Origin: Planococcus sp. SK3692 | Lineage (GTDB): Bacteria > Bacillota > Bacilli > Bacillales_A > Planococcaceae | Reading direction: 5' to 3' | DNA length: 64,000 nt | Assembly: GCF_028890485.2 (NCBI RefSeq) | Contig: NZ_JARCHV010000001.1 | Coordinates: 124,001 to 188,000 of the forward strand | Shown here: piece after piece, positions 1 to 7,357 of the stretch | Layout of the letters: each line of letters opens with the position of its first letter | Numbering within the stretch: position 1 is the stretch's first letter | Position numbers and translations under genes: made by a program | The notes under the pieces: generated by a model | What the model was told of the DNA's origin: nothing | Database searches by the model: none | What the model saw: only the letters and a program-made list of their open reading frames with translations

Positions 1-185
1 ATAAAAACTTAATACCTTTATCATTTGAAACCGTTCGTAAAAGTTTATACAGACACAAAGAAAAAGCTTTCGCTTGAGTTTCTTCACTTCGTATAAGGGA
101 TCATATGTAAACTAAAAATAAATCAAAAGCCTTTAATCTTTATTAACACAAAAATATTTACGATCTCTGAAAGTCTTCTTGAAGA

Positions 186-223
186 ACAAAAAGGAGGGAG
201 AATATCTTCTTTATATTCTCCCT
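186..223 (-). terminator. Rho-independent terminator of the S41 protease gene
   Basis: An 11-bp perfect inverted repeat (195-205 pairing with 213-223, 7-nt loop) is followed on the minus strand by a T-rich run. It lies about 50 bp beyond the stop codon of the S41-type gene, as expected for its transcription stop. The remaining bases 1-185 hold no gene I can support. Confidence 0.8.
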
Positions 224-270
224 TTCCAATATTTTATGCTATATAAGCTGAAGACAGTTGATTCTGGTAT

Positions 271-1515
271 TCATTGTGCTTTACTCTCTGCTTGTTGAAT
301 AAGTGATAAAACCATTTCTAAATCTTTGTCTTCTTTTAAATGCTCTGGTGTCCAAGGAATGTAGACATCCGGTTTGATACCTACACCGTTCATCCAATAA
401 TTTTCGTGCATCCGGGTAGTACTGTAAATAAATTCATAATCTCCGTAATCCATTGTTGCTACATTAGCATAATCCATGATTCCCATTGAGGGCCGGCCAA
501 CTACGGTAACTTTGGAAGATTTTTTTACGTTGCTGACAAACGTATCGCCGGAACTGCCGCAATAGCAGTCACTTAATACAAAGACACGCTTCGGTAAAGA
601 CTTGCCTTCGATGACAAACCCCATGTCTTCTGGAACTTCTAACATCCCTTGCCCGATGTGTCGTTTTAAACGACCAACTTCTTCTTTTAGTGATATCGAG
701 GTAATATCATCCTGCTCTTCTTTTAAATACTCTTCAAATTCTGCAATCCGCAACCGGCAATTTCGCTCCGTGTAATTCAAGTACATCACTTCATCTTCTT
801 GAAATAAATCAGCAAATGGGATAGTTTCAGAAAACAAGTATGGAAATAGCGGAAAATAAGAAGTGTCGCTTCCTCCTAAATTCTTTCTGACATCGATGAT
901 AAGGGATTCATTCTGTTCCAAATCATTTTTATTGTCATCAATCAGTTTTTGGATCGGCGCCTCATCAATAAAATCCGTCAGTTTCATATAGCTGATGGAA
1001 ACACCAACCTTTTTGAATGTATGCTCGCCTTCATAAGGCAGGTCTTCGTAATGTGACAAAGGCAAGTCAATCATTTCCATCCCCCGTTCAATCTGAATCG
1101 TTTTCATTTTATAGACTACCCGATTCCATAATTGGCGTTCTGCAACATGATCCATCAAAGTTTTCTTGTAAAGGTTTTCAAGTTCTGGAATGTCCATGCC
1201 ATCAAGCTGTACAATCTTGTCGCCTATCTGCAGCCGCGTCTCCCCTTCAAGTTGAGTAACATATAAAGCATTTTCAAAACGCCTCACCAAAAATCCAACA
1301 CTGGGTGACGAGCTCTTTTTCGAGATGAAAATTAAATGTCTGTCTTGGAAATCGAGCAAATAGTCTTTGATCGTTTCCTCGAATTCTTGTTCACTCATGT
1401 CGTTTGTGATGCGGTATTTTTCAGGATGATTCAAATGCATCACATCCATATGTCCAGCATAATCTTCCCGTATGATTTTCTGAATATCTTGAAAAACTTG
1501 TTCTTTCGTCTGCAT
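271..1515 (-). CDS. S41 family (tail-specific-like) peptidase
   Basis: Predicted serine protease of family S41 (C-terminal processing/tricorn-like fold). The N-terminal half carries a degenerate PDZ-like stretch (around residues 70-110, with GDKIVQLDGMDI). The second half has the S41 core: DVRKNLGGSD, the family's DLRxNxGG motif, and then YCGSSGDTF, where the Ser is the likely nucleophile. No signal peptide is visible, so it is probably cytoplasmic, unlike secreted CtpA. Start chosen at 1515 because AGGAGG lies 6 nt upstream; the longer reading from 1542 has no such site. About 414 aa. It is monocistronic with its own terminator. Family assignment is good; the substrate is unknown. Confidence 0.8.
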   Translation of the reverse strand: MQTKEQVFQDIQKIIREDYAGHMDVMHLNHPEKYRITNDMSEQEFEETIKDYLLDFQDRHLIFISKKSSSPSVGFLVRRFENALYVTQLEGETRLQIGDKIVQLDGMDIPELENLYKKTLMDHVAERQLWNRVVYKMKTIQIERGMEMIDLPLSHYEDLPYEGEHTFKKVGVSISYMKLTDFIDEAPIQKLIDDNKNDLEQNESLIIDVRKNLGGSDTSYFPLFPYLFSETIPFADLFQEDEVMYLNYTERNCRLRIAEFEEYLKEEQDDITSISLKEEVGRLKRHIGQGMLEVPEDMGFVIEGKSLPKRVFVLSDCYCGSSGDTFVSNVKKSSKVTVVGRPSMGIMDYANVATMDYGDYEFIYSTTRMHENYWMNGVGIKPDVYIPWTPEHLKEDKDLEMVLSLIQQAESKAQ

Positions 1516-2032
1516 GAAATTCCTCCTCATTTTTAAGTTCATTTAACTGTTCTTTATTTAACAATTGCCGTAAAACGGGGAATTAAAAAATCCTCCCAAG
1601 TTTTTTTGGAAGGATCAGTCACATGATAGCTATTTTACTCAAAGCAAATAACCTGAATTACAGATACCGGTCCTTTGAAAAGAGATAAATGAGCAGACTA
1701 ATCCTATTCGGCAACTAAAATGTTCATACATTTTCGCTGAAAATAGAATTAGTTCAACATTGGCATTCATCATCCCTTCAAAGATAGTGTCTTTACTATA
1801 GCACTAAAACCAATATATGCCAAATTATTTTTGTTCTATTCTGATAAATCATATATCTCTTTGTTTTTGAAAAACCGTTAGTAAAGGTACACCTACATAA
1901 ACGAAAAACAGAAGATACTTAGGACCAGTACCTCCTCTAATTTTCTATTATGGACTTCCCATAATCACATGATATGTAAACTTTATCTTTTTTTAATAAG
2001 AGATCACACATAACCAGATAAGTCTTTCTTCG
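1516..2032. other. Gene-free stretch upstream of the S41 gene
   Basis: No ORF with a plausible start and ribosome binding site was found on either strand. The stretch contains a minus-strand terminator (1584-1615) and, near 1876, a copy of a short sequence (CCGTTAGTAAAGGTACACCT) that recurs near 5277 and, partly, near 32. Confidence 0.6.
1584..1615 (-). terminator. Rho-independent terminator closing the small-gene array
   Basis: A 10-bp inverted repeat with one mismatch (1590-1599 with 1606-1615) is followed on the minus strand by TTTTTTAATT. It is the first terminator-like structure reached by minus-strand transcription after the array of small genes at 2.0-5.1 kb. Confidence 0.6.
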
Positions 2033-2227
2033 TTACTCTTCTTTTTTGTTCCAATCTCTTATCACAAAAAACGGAATTATTAAGCTATAAATTAACACAA
2101 TCCATGAAGTCCATCTTATTTCATAACCTGACTTCATTTGATAAAAGATGTCCACTATGGCATATATAAAGGCAAAAAATGAGAGCATTAAAAGAAAAAT
2201 CTCACTTTTTCTCTCGGATAATTTCAT
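2033..2227 (-). CDS. Small two-helix membrane protein
   Basis: 64 aa with two hydrophobic helices (about residues 9-30 and 40-57) separated by a short polar loop, and a charged C-terminus (NKKEE). It belongs to no family I recognise. Its ATG has no ribosome binding site of its own. A strong GGAGG at about 2266-2270 instead serves an 11-codon reading frame (MFMNTVINRLL, from 2257) whose TGA overlaps this ATG as ATGA. Translation may therefore be coupled to that leader peptide, or the two may be one frame broken by an indel. It is the last gene of the palindrome-separated array. Confidence 0.6.
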   Translation of the reverse strand: MKLSERKSEIFLLMLSFFAFIYAIVDIFYQMKSGYEIRWTSWIVLIYSLIIPFFVIRDWNKKEE

Positions 2228-2263
2228 AATAATCGGTTGATTACCGTATTCATAAACATCCTT

Positions 2264-2482
2264 TCACCTCCAATTAGATGCTATTGCTGGAATTGTCTTA
2301 TAGGCAGTGATCACTTCGCTGCATGTGCTAAGCTGGTTAATAACAAATTCAATAATTCCAACACCAGATTTATAATCTTTTTTTCTTTCAATAACGTTTG
2401 ATAGGTAAACCCCAATCCTTTTAAAAAGCGAGTTTTCAAACTTACTGTCATTGCATTTTGAATGTATCTTATTTTTGTTCAA
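2264..2482 (-). CDS. Hypothetical protein in palindrome array (uncertain)
   Basis: 72-aa ORF beginning with TTG and no convincing ribosome binding site; upstream it is open only to a TGA a few codons before. The sequence (IGVYLSNVIERKKDYKSG; IPAIASNWR end) has a normal amino-acid composition and its last codons form the ribosome binding site for the next gene, which argues for a real or decayed gene. It sits just downstream of palindrome copy 1 (2530-2563). No family recognised; it could be a fragment of a once longer gene. Confidence 0.35.
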   Translation of the reverse strand: MNKNKIHSKCNDSKFENSLFKRIGVYLSNVIERKKDYKSGVGIIEFVINQLSTCSEVITAYKTIPAIASNWR

Positions 2483-2529
2483 AATCAGTTTCGGTGGATT
2501 TTCTAATCAAGCGCATGAAACTGGGAGAT

Positions 2530-2563
2530 TGAATGTAACTTAATTAGGATTAAGTTACATTCA
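2530..2563. repeat. Array palindrome, copy 1
   Basis: Perfect 15-bp inverted repeat (TGAATGTAACTTAAT and its complement) around a 4-nt loop. It is one of four copies, at 2530, 3196, 3754 and 4366, found only between the small genes of this array. No T-run follows on either strand, so it is not a standard terminator. Confidence 0.9.
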
Positions 2564-2637
2564 CATGAAACAAAACTGTCTGGATTTCAGGTGGTTTTTC
2601 ATTAAATGCGAACCTTTTGGTCGGTTCAATCTCCTCA

Positions 2638-3165
2638 TCAGCTACGCCAGATATCTTTGAAGTACTCGGACAATAACCCCTTTCCTTGGAACCTGTCTTC
2701 CAGAACAACTTGCAATTGTTGAAATTCGTTCTTCAGTTCGGCTTCACTAGAGGGAAGGAAACCTATGTAAGAATACCGATATATGGGGTCGTCTGGGTTT
2801 AGTTCATGGGCACGTTTCAACATCGATTCACCTTTTTCTTCCCATTCTTCATAATCACCAAAGTAATACGGAAACAGGGAAATCATCCATCCGAAAATCC
2901 AGAGGAAATCTTCACAATCCTCGAAATTAGCTAATCCAAAATTCGTAACTTGAACTAATATGGTCGTTAACTCATCCAAGTCTACATTTTTGACCCCTAG
3001 AGGGACTTCTTCGACTAAGAGATACCAACAAAAGAAACCAAGGCGAATATTCACTTTTAAGTCCTGGGGGTTTTCCTGCCAGTTCTTTATTAAAAGCGAT
3101 CTTGCTTCATTCCACTTTTCCTGACTTTCTAATGCATCCACTTCTGTCCATTGCCAATCTATCAC
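2638..3165 (-). CDS. Hypothetical TPR-like helical protein of the array
   Basis: 175 aa, acidic and rich in Trp and aromatic residues, with no signal peptide or membrane helix. The N-terminal segment (ALESQEKWNEARSLLIKNW) and the later segment around KRAHELNPDDPIYRYSYIGF look like tetratricopeptide-type helical pairs, so it is probably a soluble alpha-helical protein. GTG start at 3165 is supported by GGTGGTGAA upstream. Soluble acidic proteins like this are common among immunity proteins of polymorphic toxins, but that is only an analogy. Palindrome copy 2 lies 30 bp upstream and copy 1 lies 75 bp downstream. Confidence 0.65.
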   Translation of the reverse strand: MIDWQWTEVDALESQEKWNEARSLLIKNWQENPQDLKVNIRLGFFCWYLLVEEVPLGVKNVDLDELTTILVQVTNFGLANFEDCEDFLWIFGWMISLFPYYFGDYEEWEEKGESMLKRAHELNPDDPIYRYSYIGFLPSSEAELKNEFQQLQVVLEDRFQGKGLLSEYFKDIWRS

Positions 3166-3195
3166 GGTGCTTCACCACCTATCTTGAGTACTTGA

Positions 3196-3233
3196 TTTGA
3201 ATGTAACTTAATTGCTAATAAGTTACATTCAAA
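3196..3233. repeat. Array palindrome, copy 2
   Basis: Perfect 15-bp inverted repeat (TTTGAATGTAACTTA and its complement) with an 8-nt loop, lying in the short gap between two minus-strand genes, 30 bp before the start of one and 23 bp after the stop of the other. Confidence 0.9.
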
Positions 3234-3256
3234 CTCCTAATATAAATTTAGACAAA

Positions 3257-3724
3257 TCACTTTTGTTGAACATCTCTTTGTATAAATGAAACCCTTGGAA
3301 ATGAAACCCTTGGAGGTTCTGTCGACACCACATCGATTGTATGATTCAAAGCATTTATCCCGTAGTGGTTGTATGGCTCAGGATGTTCTTCATCAGCTGT
3401 GGTGCCGATCTCAATAAAGTCCAGGTATCGGGATTTTGAATAAAGTGAAAAACCTCGCCCTTCATAATCCTCGTACTTGTCCAAAGCAGTGAAACTCTCG
3501 TTTAGAACCGAATAAGCAATGTAAAAGTCAAACTCAAGTCGAAGAATGGGAAGGGTTTCATCCACATCGAAGGCTTCGTGAGACGAAAAATTATCATTTT
3601 CACTAATTGGAGTTTCAGGTGTTTTACAACGGTCAATATCGACGATTAAGGCGTTGTCTTCAGGTTCGAACAATGAATTCAAATAAAGATAGCCTGGGTA
3701 TTGAAGCAGTTCAGCATAATTCAT
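3257..3724 (-). CDS. Hypothetical immunity-like protein of the array
   Basis: 155 aa, strongly acidic, soluble, with no membrane segment. Strong ribosome binding site (AGGAAGGAGAG) before the ATG at 3724. No family recognised. Its size, acidity and position in an array of unrelated small genes resemble immunity proteins, which is inference only. The C-terminal end carries a 15-bp tandem duplication in the DNA (around 3287-3318) that repeats the residues PRVSF, so the C-terminus has recently grown by five residues or is unstable. It lies between palindrome copies 2 and 3. Confidence 0.65.
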   Translation of the reverse strand: MNYAELLQYPGYLYLNSLFEPEDNALIVDIDRCKTPETPISENDNFSSHEAFDVDETLPILRLEFDFYIAYSVLNESFTALDKYEDYEGRGFSLYSKSRYLDFIEIGTTADEEHPEPYNHYGINALNHTIDVVSTEPPRVSFPRVSFIQRDVQQK

Positions 3725-3753
3725 GAAACTCTCCTTCCTAGTCTATCGGCTTT

Positions 3754-3787
3754 TGAATGTAACTCAATTCACAATAAGTTACATTCA
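3754..3787. repeat. Array palindrome, copy 3
   Basis: 13-bp inverted repeat (3754-3766 with 3775-3787) with one mismatch to the consensus TGAATGTAACTTA. It sits about 30 bp upstream of the start codon at 3724. Confidence 0.88.
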
Positions 3788-3922
3788 GATATTGAAAATA
3801 TAATGATTCTATAAGCTTTCTTTCATCCGAATAACTTTCTCTTCAACTTCTAGACCTATTACAAATGAATAGTTCAGACTAAATACCACTTAACTACCTT
3901 TATATTTTTTTCGTTTTTCAAT

Positions 3923-4249
3923 TTAAGGAGGAATTTGGAAGAAGCCATTCATAAGCTCTATCGTAATTCCGTAAGCAATAATACCGGATGGTGTAAAATT
4001 CGCTATTAGAGTAAAAACCCTTTTGATCTAATTTTCTTTGCTAAACATTGAAACAATGCTTAGGGGAAGGGCAAACAAAGAAGCTATTGACGAAATAAAT
4101 ATTCCTCCAGCTAGCAGAGATTGTACATTCTCATTCGAAGTACTCAATGATAAAAATATAGAGATGGGGAAAACAATTATCGTGAACAGCGCTATATAGA
4201 ACGAAATAGTAGTAAACATCTTTAGACTTTCCCTCGCCAAAAGTTCCAC
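3923..4249 (-). pseudogene. Small membrane protein gene with in-frame TAG
   Basis: The open part (4028-4249, 73 aa from GTG; more likely from TTG or the ATG at 4219, which follows GAGGGAAA) encodes two membrane helices and ends at TAG 4028-4030 after MFSKEN. Reading through the TAG in the same frame gives 34 further codons (IKRVFTLIANFTPSGIIAYG..., ending FQIPP) with a third hydrophobic helix, then TAA at 3923-3925. The continuation looks like genuine coding sequence, so a nonsense mutation (for example Lys to stop) is the simplest reading. A functional two-helix product cannot be excluded. Lies between palindrome copies 3 and 4. Confidence 0.55.
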
Positions 4250-4365
4250 CTTCCCTACTGAAATTTTTAACCCCGTCTGGATAAGTAAGAATCTCTACAG
4301 TATTCTTGTACTGTAGTAATATGATCGTCTATTTAACTAAAATAAATATTACTGAAATTGAATTT

Positions 4366-4399
4366 TGAATGTAACTTAACTGCACTTAAGTTACATTCA
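4366..4399. repeat. Array palindrome, copy 4
   Basis: Perfect 14-bp inverted repeat (TGAATGTAACTTAA and its complement) with a 6-nt loop, about 95 bp beyond the stop codon of the 4496-5140 gene and 117 bp upstream of the next minus-strand gene. Confidence 0.9.
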
Positions 4400-4495
4400 G
4401 AGACATAAGACTCTGCCTCAGCGGTTTTCTCAACTAATCTGGAATTTTAGCCATGTCTAGGTTATAAATAACACCAGTACACATGAAATAATTGT

Positions 4496-5140
4496 TTAAA
4501 ATTCCCGGCTCCACTCTTTATCTTCCAAAATTTCACCTGTTTCAGCAACATAGGACACAATCAGCTGACCATGTTGCACAATGTCTTCATCCGTTAAGTA
4601 AGAAATGAAATCACTGAAAAGTTCCTCATCACCCGCCGTTCTTTTCCTCGGTATATCTAGCCGGACTGTGGGTTCGATATTATAATTTTTGAAACTTCCA
4701 GGGTTGAGCGGATCAACATTTAATATAGCTCCTATCTCATCGTCAATATATACATAAACTTCAGCCGACTCTCCAAAAGCTTGACGCACGTATGGGCTCA
4801 TTTCCTCTTCAAGTTCATCTGACCATTTATCAGAAACATACGTATCCACCAACTCTTCTGTCTCAGCATCCGGATACACTAGAAATTCTATATTGCTTCG
4901 GATCTCTCGCACCTTAGTTGCGTACTCAAATTCGAAATTCCCCATATTGTCATACAACGTATCGTAGATCTCAAAATCATCATTGAAGTTTGCTTCTAAG
5001 TATCGCCCTGCTTCTTGCCTTATCTTTTCTTCTCTATCAGGATCCGGTTTCATGCTCAGGTTAAATAATATGACGAGCACTACCACACCTAGAAAAATGA
5101 CGCTTAAAATCCCTAGAATAATTTTCACGATTTTTCTCAA
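4496..5140 (-). CDS. Membrane-anchored extracytoplasmic protein
   Basis: 214 aa: one N-terminal membrane helix (about residues 5-28) followed by an acidic domain that should face outside the cell. No lipobox, so it is an uncleaved signal anchor. No family recognised with confidence; the overall plan resembles YfjL-like anchored proteins of Bacillus. TTG start at 5140 is well supported by AAGGAGGGG. It is the first gene of the palindrome-separated array, and palindrome copy 4 follows its stop. Confidence 0.7.
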   Translation of the reverse strand: MRKIVKIILGILSVIFLGVVVLVILFNLSMKPDPDREEKIRQEAGRYLEANFNDDFEIYDTLYDNMGNFEFEYATKVREIRSNIEFLVYPDAETEELVDTYVSDKWSDELEEEMSPYVRQAFGESAEVYVYIDDEIGAILNVDPLNPGSFKNYNIEPTVRLDIPRKRTAGDEELFSDFISYLTDEDIVQHGQLIVSYVAETGEILEDKEWSREF

Positions 5141-5319
5141 TTCAGCCCCTCCTTACTTCTACTTTCGAAATTTAGATTGTCACCTTTGTTTAAAGTTCTT
5201 CATCTTTCTCTATTTTTTCACTTTAACATATATATCCAGCAGAAAGAATTCACACATCATAGTTCCCAGCGCCCTCCGTTCGTAAAAGTACACCTTTGCG
5301 AACACAGCAATACAGCAAA

Positions 5320-5371
5320 AAAATGAACAAAAATAACGTTCGTAAATGTAAAGAAACACTTTACGAACGTT
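5320..5371 (-). terminator. Terminator of the M50-like gene, built on a repeated hairpin
   Basis: A 12-bp perfect inverted repeat (AACGTTCGTAAA, 5335-5346 with 5360-5371) is followed on the minus strand by ATTTTTGTTCATTTTTTT. It closes minus-strand transcription from the gene ending at 5517. The arm sequence CGTTCGTAAA recurs at 5278 and near 31, so the hairpin belongs to a small dispersed family. The rest of 5141-5516 holds no gene. Confidence 0.7.
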
Positions 5372-5516
5372 CGGCAAATTGCAGCCACTATTGCGAACTA
5401 TTTCAAGCCTATCTAGGAAGAAGTATCATTTTAAAGTCTAGTTAGCGAATATATTCACTTCCACTTGCTGGATCATAAAAAAATATGATATTAAGAATTA
5501 ATGAGCATCCAATTTA

Positions 5517-6017
5517 TTAAGTACTAAATTCTCGCTGTTTTCTATTCGCTTTCACTAAATTCAAAATCTGTAAGCCATCACTCGGAAGGCCACCTAAAAA
5601 GCGGGGATAAGTCCACGGAATCAATGATGTGATGAAGAGAAAAAAGTTTGCTCCTGCGCTATTAATGATGATATTCCCCGCTACTCCAGAAACAAAATGA
5701 GAAGCGATGAATAATGTCACAAAACAAAGCAATGATGCGATTGGCCCGCCGAGGTAGAAGACGAGTTTTTGTTTATATGTAAACGGCGGTGACTCTTTAG
5801 GGATGGAGTACTCGCAGAAGCCCGATATGGCGACGGTCAGATAACAGGTAATTCTTCCAAAAGACAGCCTTAGCTTGTTCGCTTTGCTGGATGAACCCAT
5901 AAAGATTTCAGCTTTGGAATTTTTGCTCACTGTGACTGTTGCAATTGCATGTCCCATTTCATGTATAAATAAAGAGCAGCTCACAACGAGTAAGACAATA
6001 ATTATTTCAAGCAACAT
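5517..6017 (-). CDS. M50-like membrane metalloprotease (site-2 protease fold)
   Basis: 166 aa with three to four hydrophobic helices. The first helix carries FIHEMGHA, the zinc-binding HExxH motif of family M50, and the C-terminal part has GGLPSDGLQ, equivalent to the conserved N/PDG metal ligand motif. This arrangement matches minimal site-2-type proteases that cut within membranes. Start chosen at the ATG at 6017, preceded by GGGGA; a TTG one codon upstream is possible. It lies 33 bp after the 6051-6413 gene and may be co-transcribed with it. The substrate is unknown. Confidence 0.75.
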   Translation of the reverse strand: MLLEIIIVLLVVSCSLFIHEMGHAIATVTVSKNSKAEIFMGSSSKANKLRLSFGRITCYLTVAISGFCEYSIPKESPPFTYKQKLVFYLGGPIASLLCFVTLFIASHFVSGVAGNIIINSAGANFFLFITSLIPWTYPRFLGGLPSDGLQILNLVKANRKQREFST

Positions 6018-6050
6018 CAAACTATATTCCCCGTTTCTATATTTATGCTT

Positions 6051-6413
6051 TCACAGCATTTTTTCTCGGTTTGGCTCTTTTGAAAAAACATCTTCTCCCA
6101 CATCAAATCCTTCAGGCCACCAATAACTTTCAGGCAATTGGCTTTCCTCAAACAATGTTCGGAGATGGCTGATCGCTTCAACCCATGTCGAAAATACTTG
6201 AAAGGCATATGGCGGGTCTCCCCAGCTATCATTCCATACTGCCCATTCGCTATTAGGCAGCTGTGTGGCATGATAAAACGCATCTCCATCCATTTGAAAA
6301 ATGCCAAAAGTGTTTTCTGAAGTATTCTTCCAATTCGTGTAGCCTAATTCATTAGAAAACTGGTCGTATTTCTCGAAAACCCACCTATGCAATACTTTCC
6401 ACAACCGGTTCAT
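6051..6413 (-). CDS. Hypothetical Trp-rich soluble protein
   Basis: 120 aa, unusually rich in Trp and acidic residues (for example WNDSWGDPP and YWWPEGFDVGED), with no signal peptide or membrane helix. GGGAAG before the ATG at 6413 supports the start. No family recognised; small acidic Trp-rich proteins of this kind are often immunity-like or SMI1-like, which I cannot confirm here. Followed closely by the M50-like protease gene. Confidence 0.65.
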   Translation of the reverse strand: MNRLWKVLHRWVFEKYDQFSNELGYTNWKNTSENTFGIFQMDGDAFYHATQLPNSEWAVWNDSWGDPPYAFQVFSTWVEAISHLRTLFEESQLPESYWWPEGFDVGEDVFSKEPNREKML

Positions 6414-6475
6414 CGCATCACTTCCCGACTTTACTAAATACGTAAAAAACTTATCAGACCCATGTAAGCCGGCAA

Positions 6476-6630
6476 TTAGACGACATTAAAAAAGCCCCCA
6501 ATTAACCTAACGATTCCCCTTACCGCCATAAACAGGATTCTGAAGGGTAGAAATAGCAGTTCTGGGATCCAAAATAAGATCACCTCAAAAATGTCACTCT
6601 TATTTGTATTCTTTTTTTCTGCTTGTTCAT
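6476..6630 (-). pseudogene. Small membrane protein gene frameshifted at an A7 tract
   Basis: A good ribosome binding site (AAAGGGGA) and ATG at 6628-6630 start MNKQKK, then a run of seven A (T7 at 6612-6618 on the plus strand) puts the reading out of frame, with a TGA 11 codons later. With one extra A the frame continues to TAA at 6476-6478 as a 51-aa protein with an amphipathic/hydrophobic helix (DIFEVILFWIPELLFLPF then RGIVRLIGGFF). The good start plus conserved-looking body indicate one gene. The defect may be a sequencing error, a true mutation or slippage-controlled expression. Confidence 0.55.
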
Positions 6631-6797
6631 TTGAATGGTCCCCTTTCAAATTTCACTATTTGTAACCTGTTTTTGACTCTAATAACTTCATTTTTCATAG
6701 CATTACTCTTTTTACACATACTTATTTTACCATTTAATGTTTTTAAATACAGTACTAAAATCACAATTATTAAACAACTCCAACCACTATTGAGCAC

Positions 6798-6831
6798 ATA
6801 AAAAAGAAGCTTCTCATCATCAGCTTCTTTT
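6798..6831 (-). terminator. Rho-independent terminator of the 6850-7260 lipoprotein gene
   Basis: 10-bp perfect inverted repeat (6802-6811 with 6822-6831) ending in a T-run on the minus strand, about 20 bp after the lipoprotein stop codon. The gap 6631-6797 shows nothing else. Confidence 0.8.
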
Positions 6832-6849
6832 ACGTCCCCTATATTCCAT

Positions 6850-7260
6850 TTATTCTAGTATGCTTTTTAACTCCATTGTTTGTTCTTCGTTTAGAGTATA
6901 GAACTCTTGCTCGTCTTCTCTTGGCGAGGCGCTTTCTCTATTGGACAAAACGGCACTGCCATCATCCATATACCATATGTACCGCCAAAGTTCAGAAACG
7001 TTTTCTTCGGGTTTATCCAAGGTAAGAACAAGATCCGCGGCTGGAGCTAACTCCTTTGGCGGTTCTACTTTCTCTTCCATTTCAATAATCTTCCACAACT
7101 CAGATATTGTTTCTGAGTCTGTGAAGCCTGTATTGAACTTCGCTCCTGTCGTGCCTTCATCGTTAAAAGGAGTGCCTACACGAACTATTTCCTCTTCAGA
7201 ACATCCTATTACCATCATCACTGGAAGACATACAACGAGCAATACTAGAAACTTCCTCAT
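6850..7260 (-). CDS. Lipoprotein of unknown function
   Basis: 136 aa. A type II signal peptide (positively charged start, hydrophobic core) ends in a lipobox VIGC at about residues 17-20, so the mature protein is tethered to the outer face of the membrane. The mature part is acidic with two similar blocks (SELWKIIEME and SELWRYIWYMDD), suggesting an internal repeat. Start supported by GAGGTGA before the ATG at 7260. No family recognised. Confidence 0.75.
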   Translation of the reverse strand: MRKFLVLLVVCLPVMMVIGCSEEEIVRVGTPFNDEGTTGAKFNTGFTDSETISELWKIIEMEEKVEPPKELAPAADLVLTLDKPEENVSELWRYIWYMDDGSAVLSNRESASPREDEQEFYTLNEEQTMELKSILE

Positions 7261-7357
7261 CCAAGTTCACCTCTTAACTATTATTACGATCCTTCACACC
7301 GGGTTGTTATAATTAGATTAAGTCAGTAGCAGATTACTTGATGCTAGGAGCCATAAT

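Noticed and set aside
2530..4399. The four palindromes as integron attC sites
   Set aside because: They lack the GTTRRRY/RYYYAAC core of attC sites and no integrase gene is in the window. Cassette-like layout is kept as an open idea only.
2530..4399. The four palindromes as a CRISPR array or as terminators
   Set aside because: Spacing of 550-670 bp with genes between is not CRISPR, and no T-run follows any copy on either strand.
6604..6801. 65-aa hydrophobic plus-strand ORF
   Set aside because: No ribosome binding site; it overlaps the frameshifted minus-strand gene and reflects AT-rich sequence.
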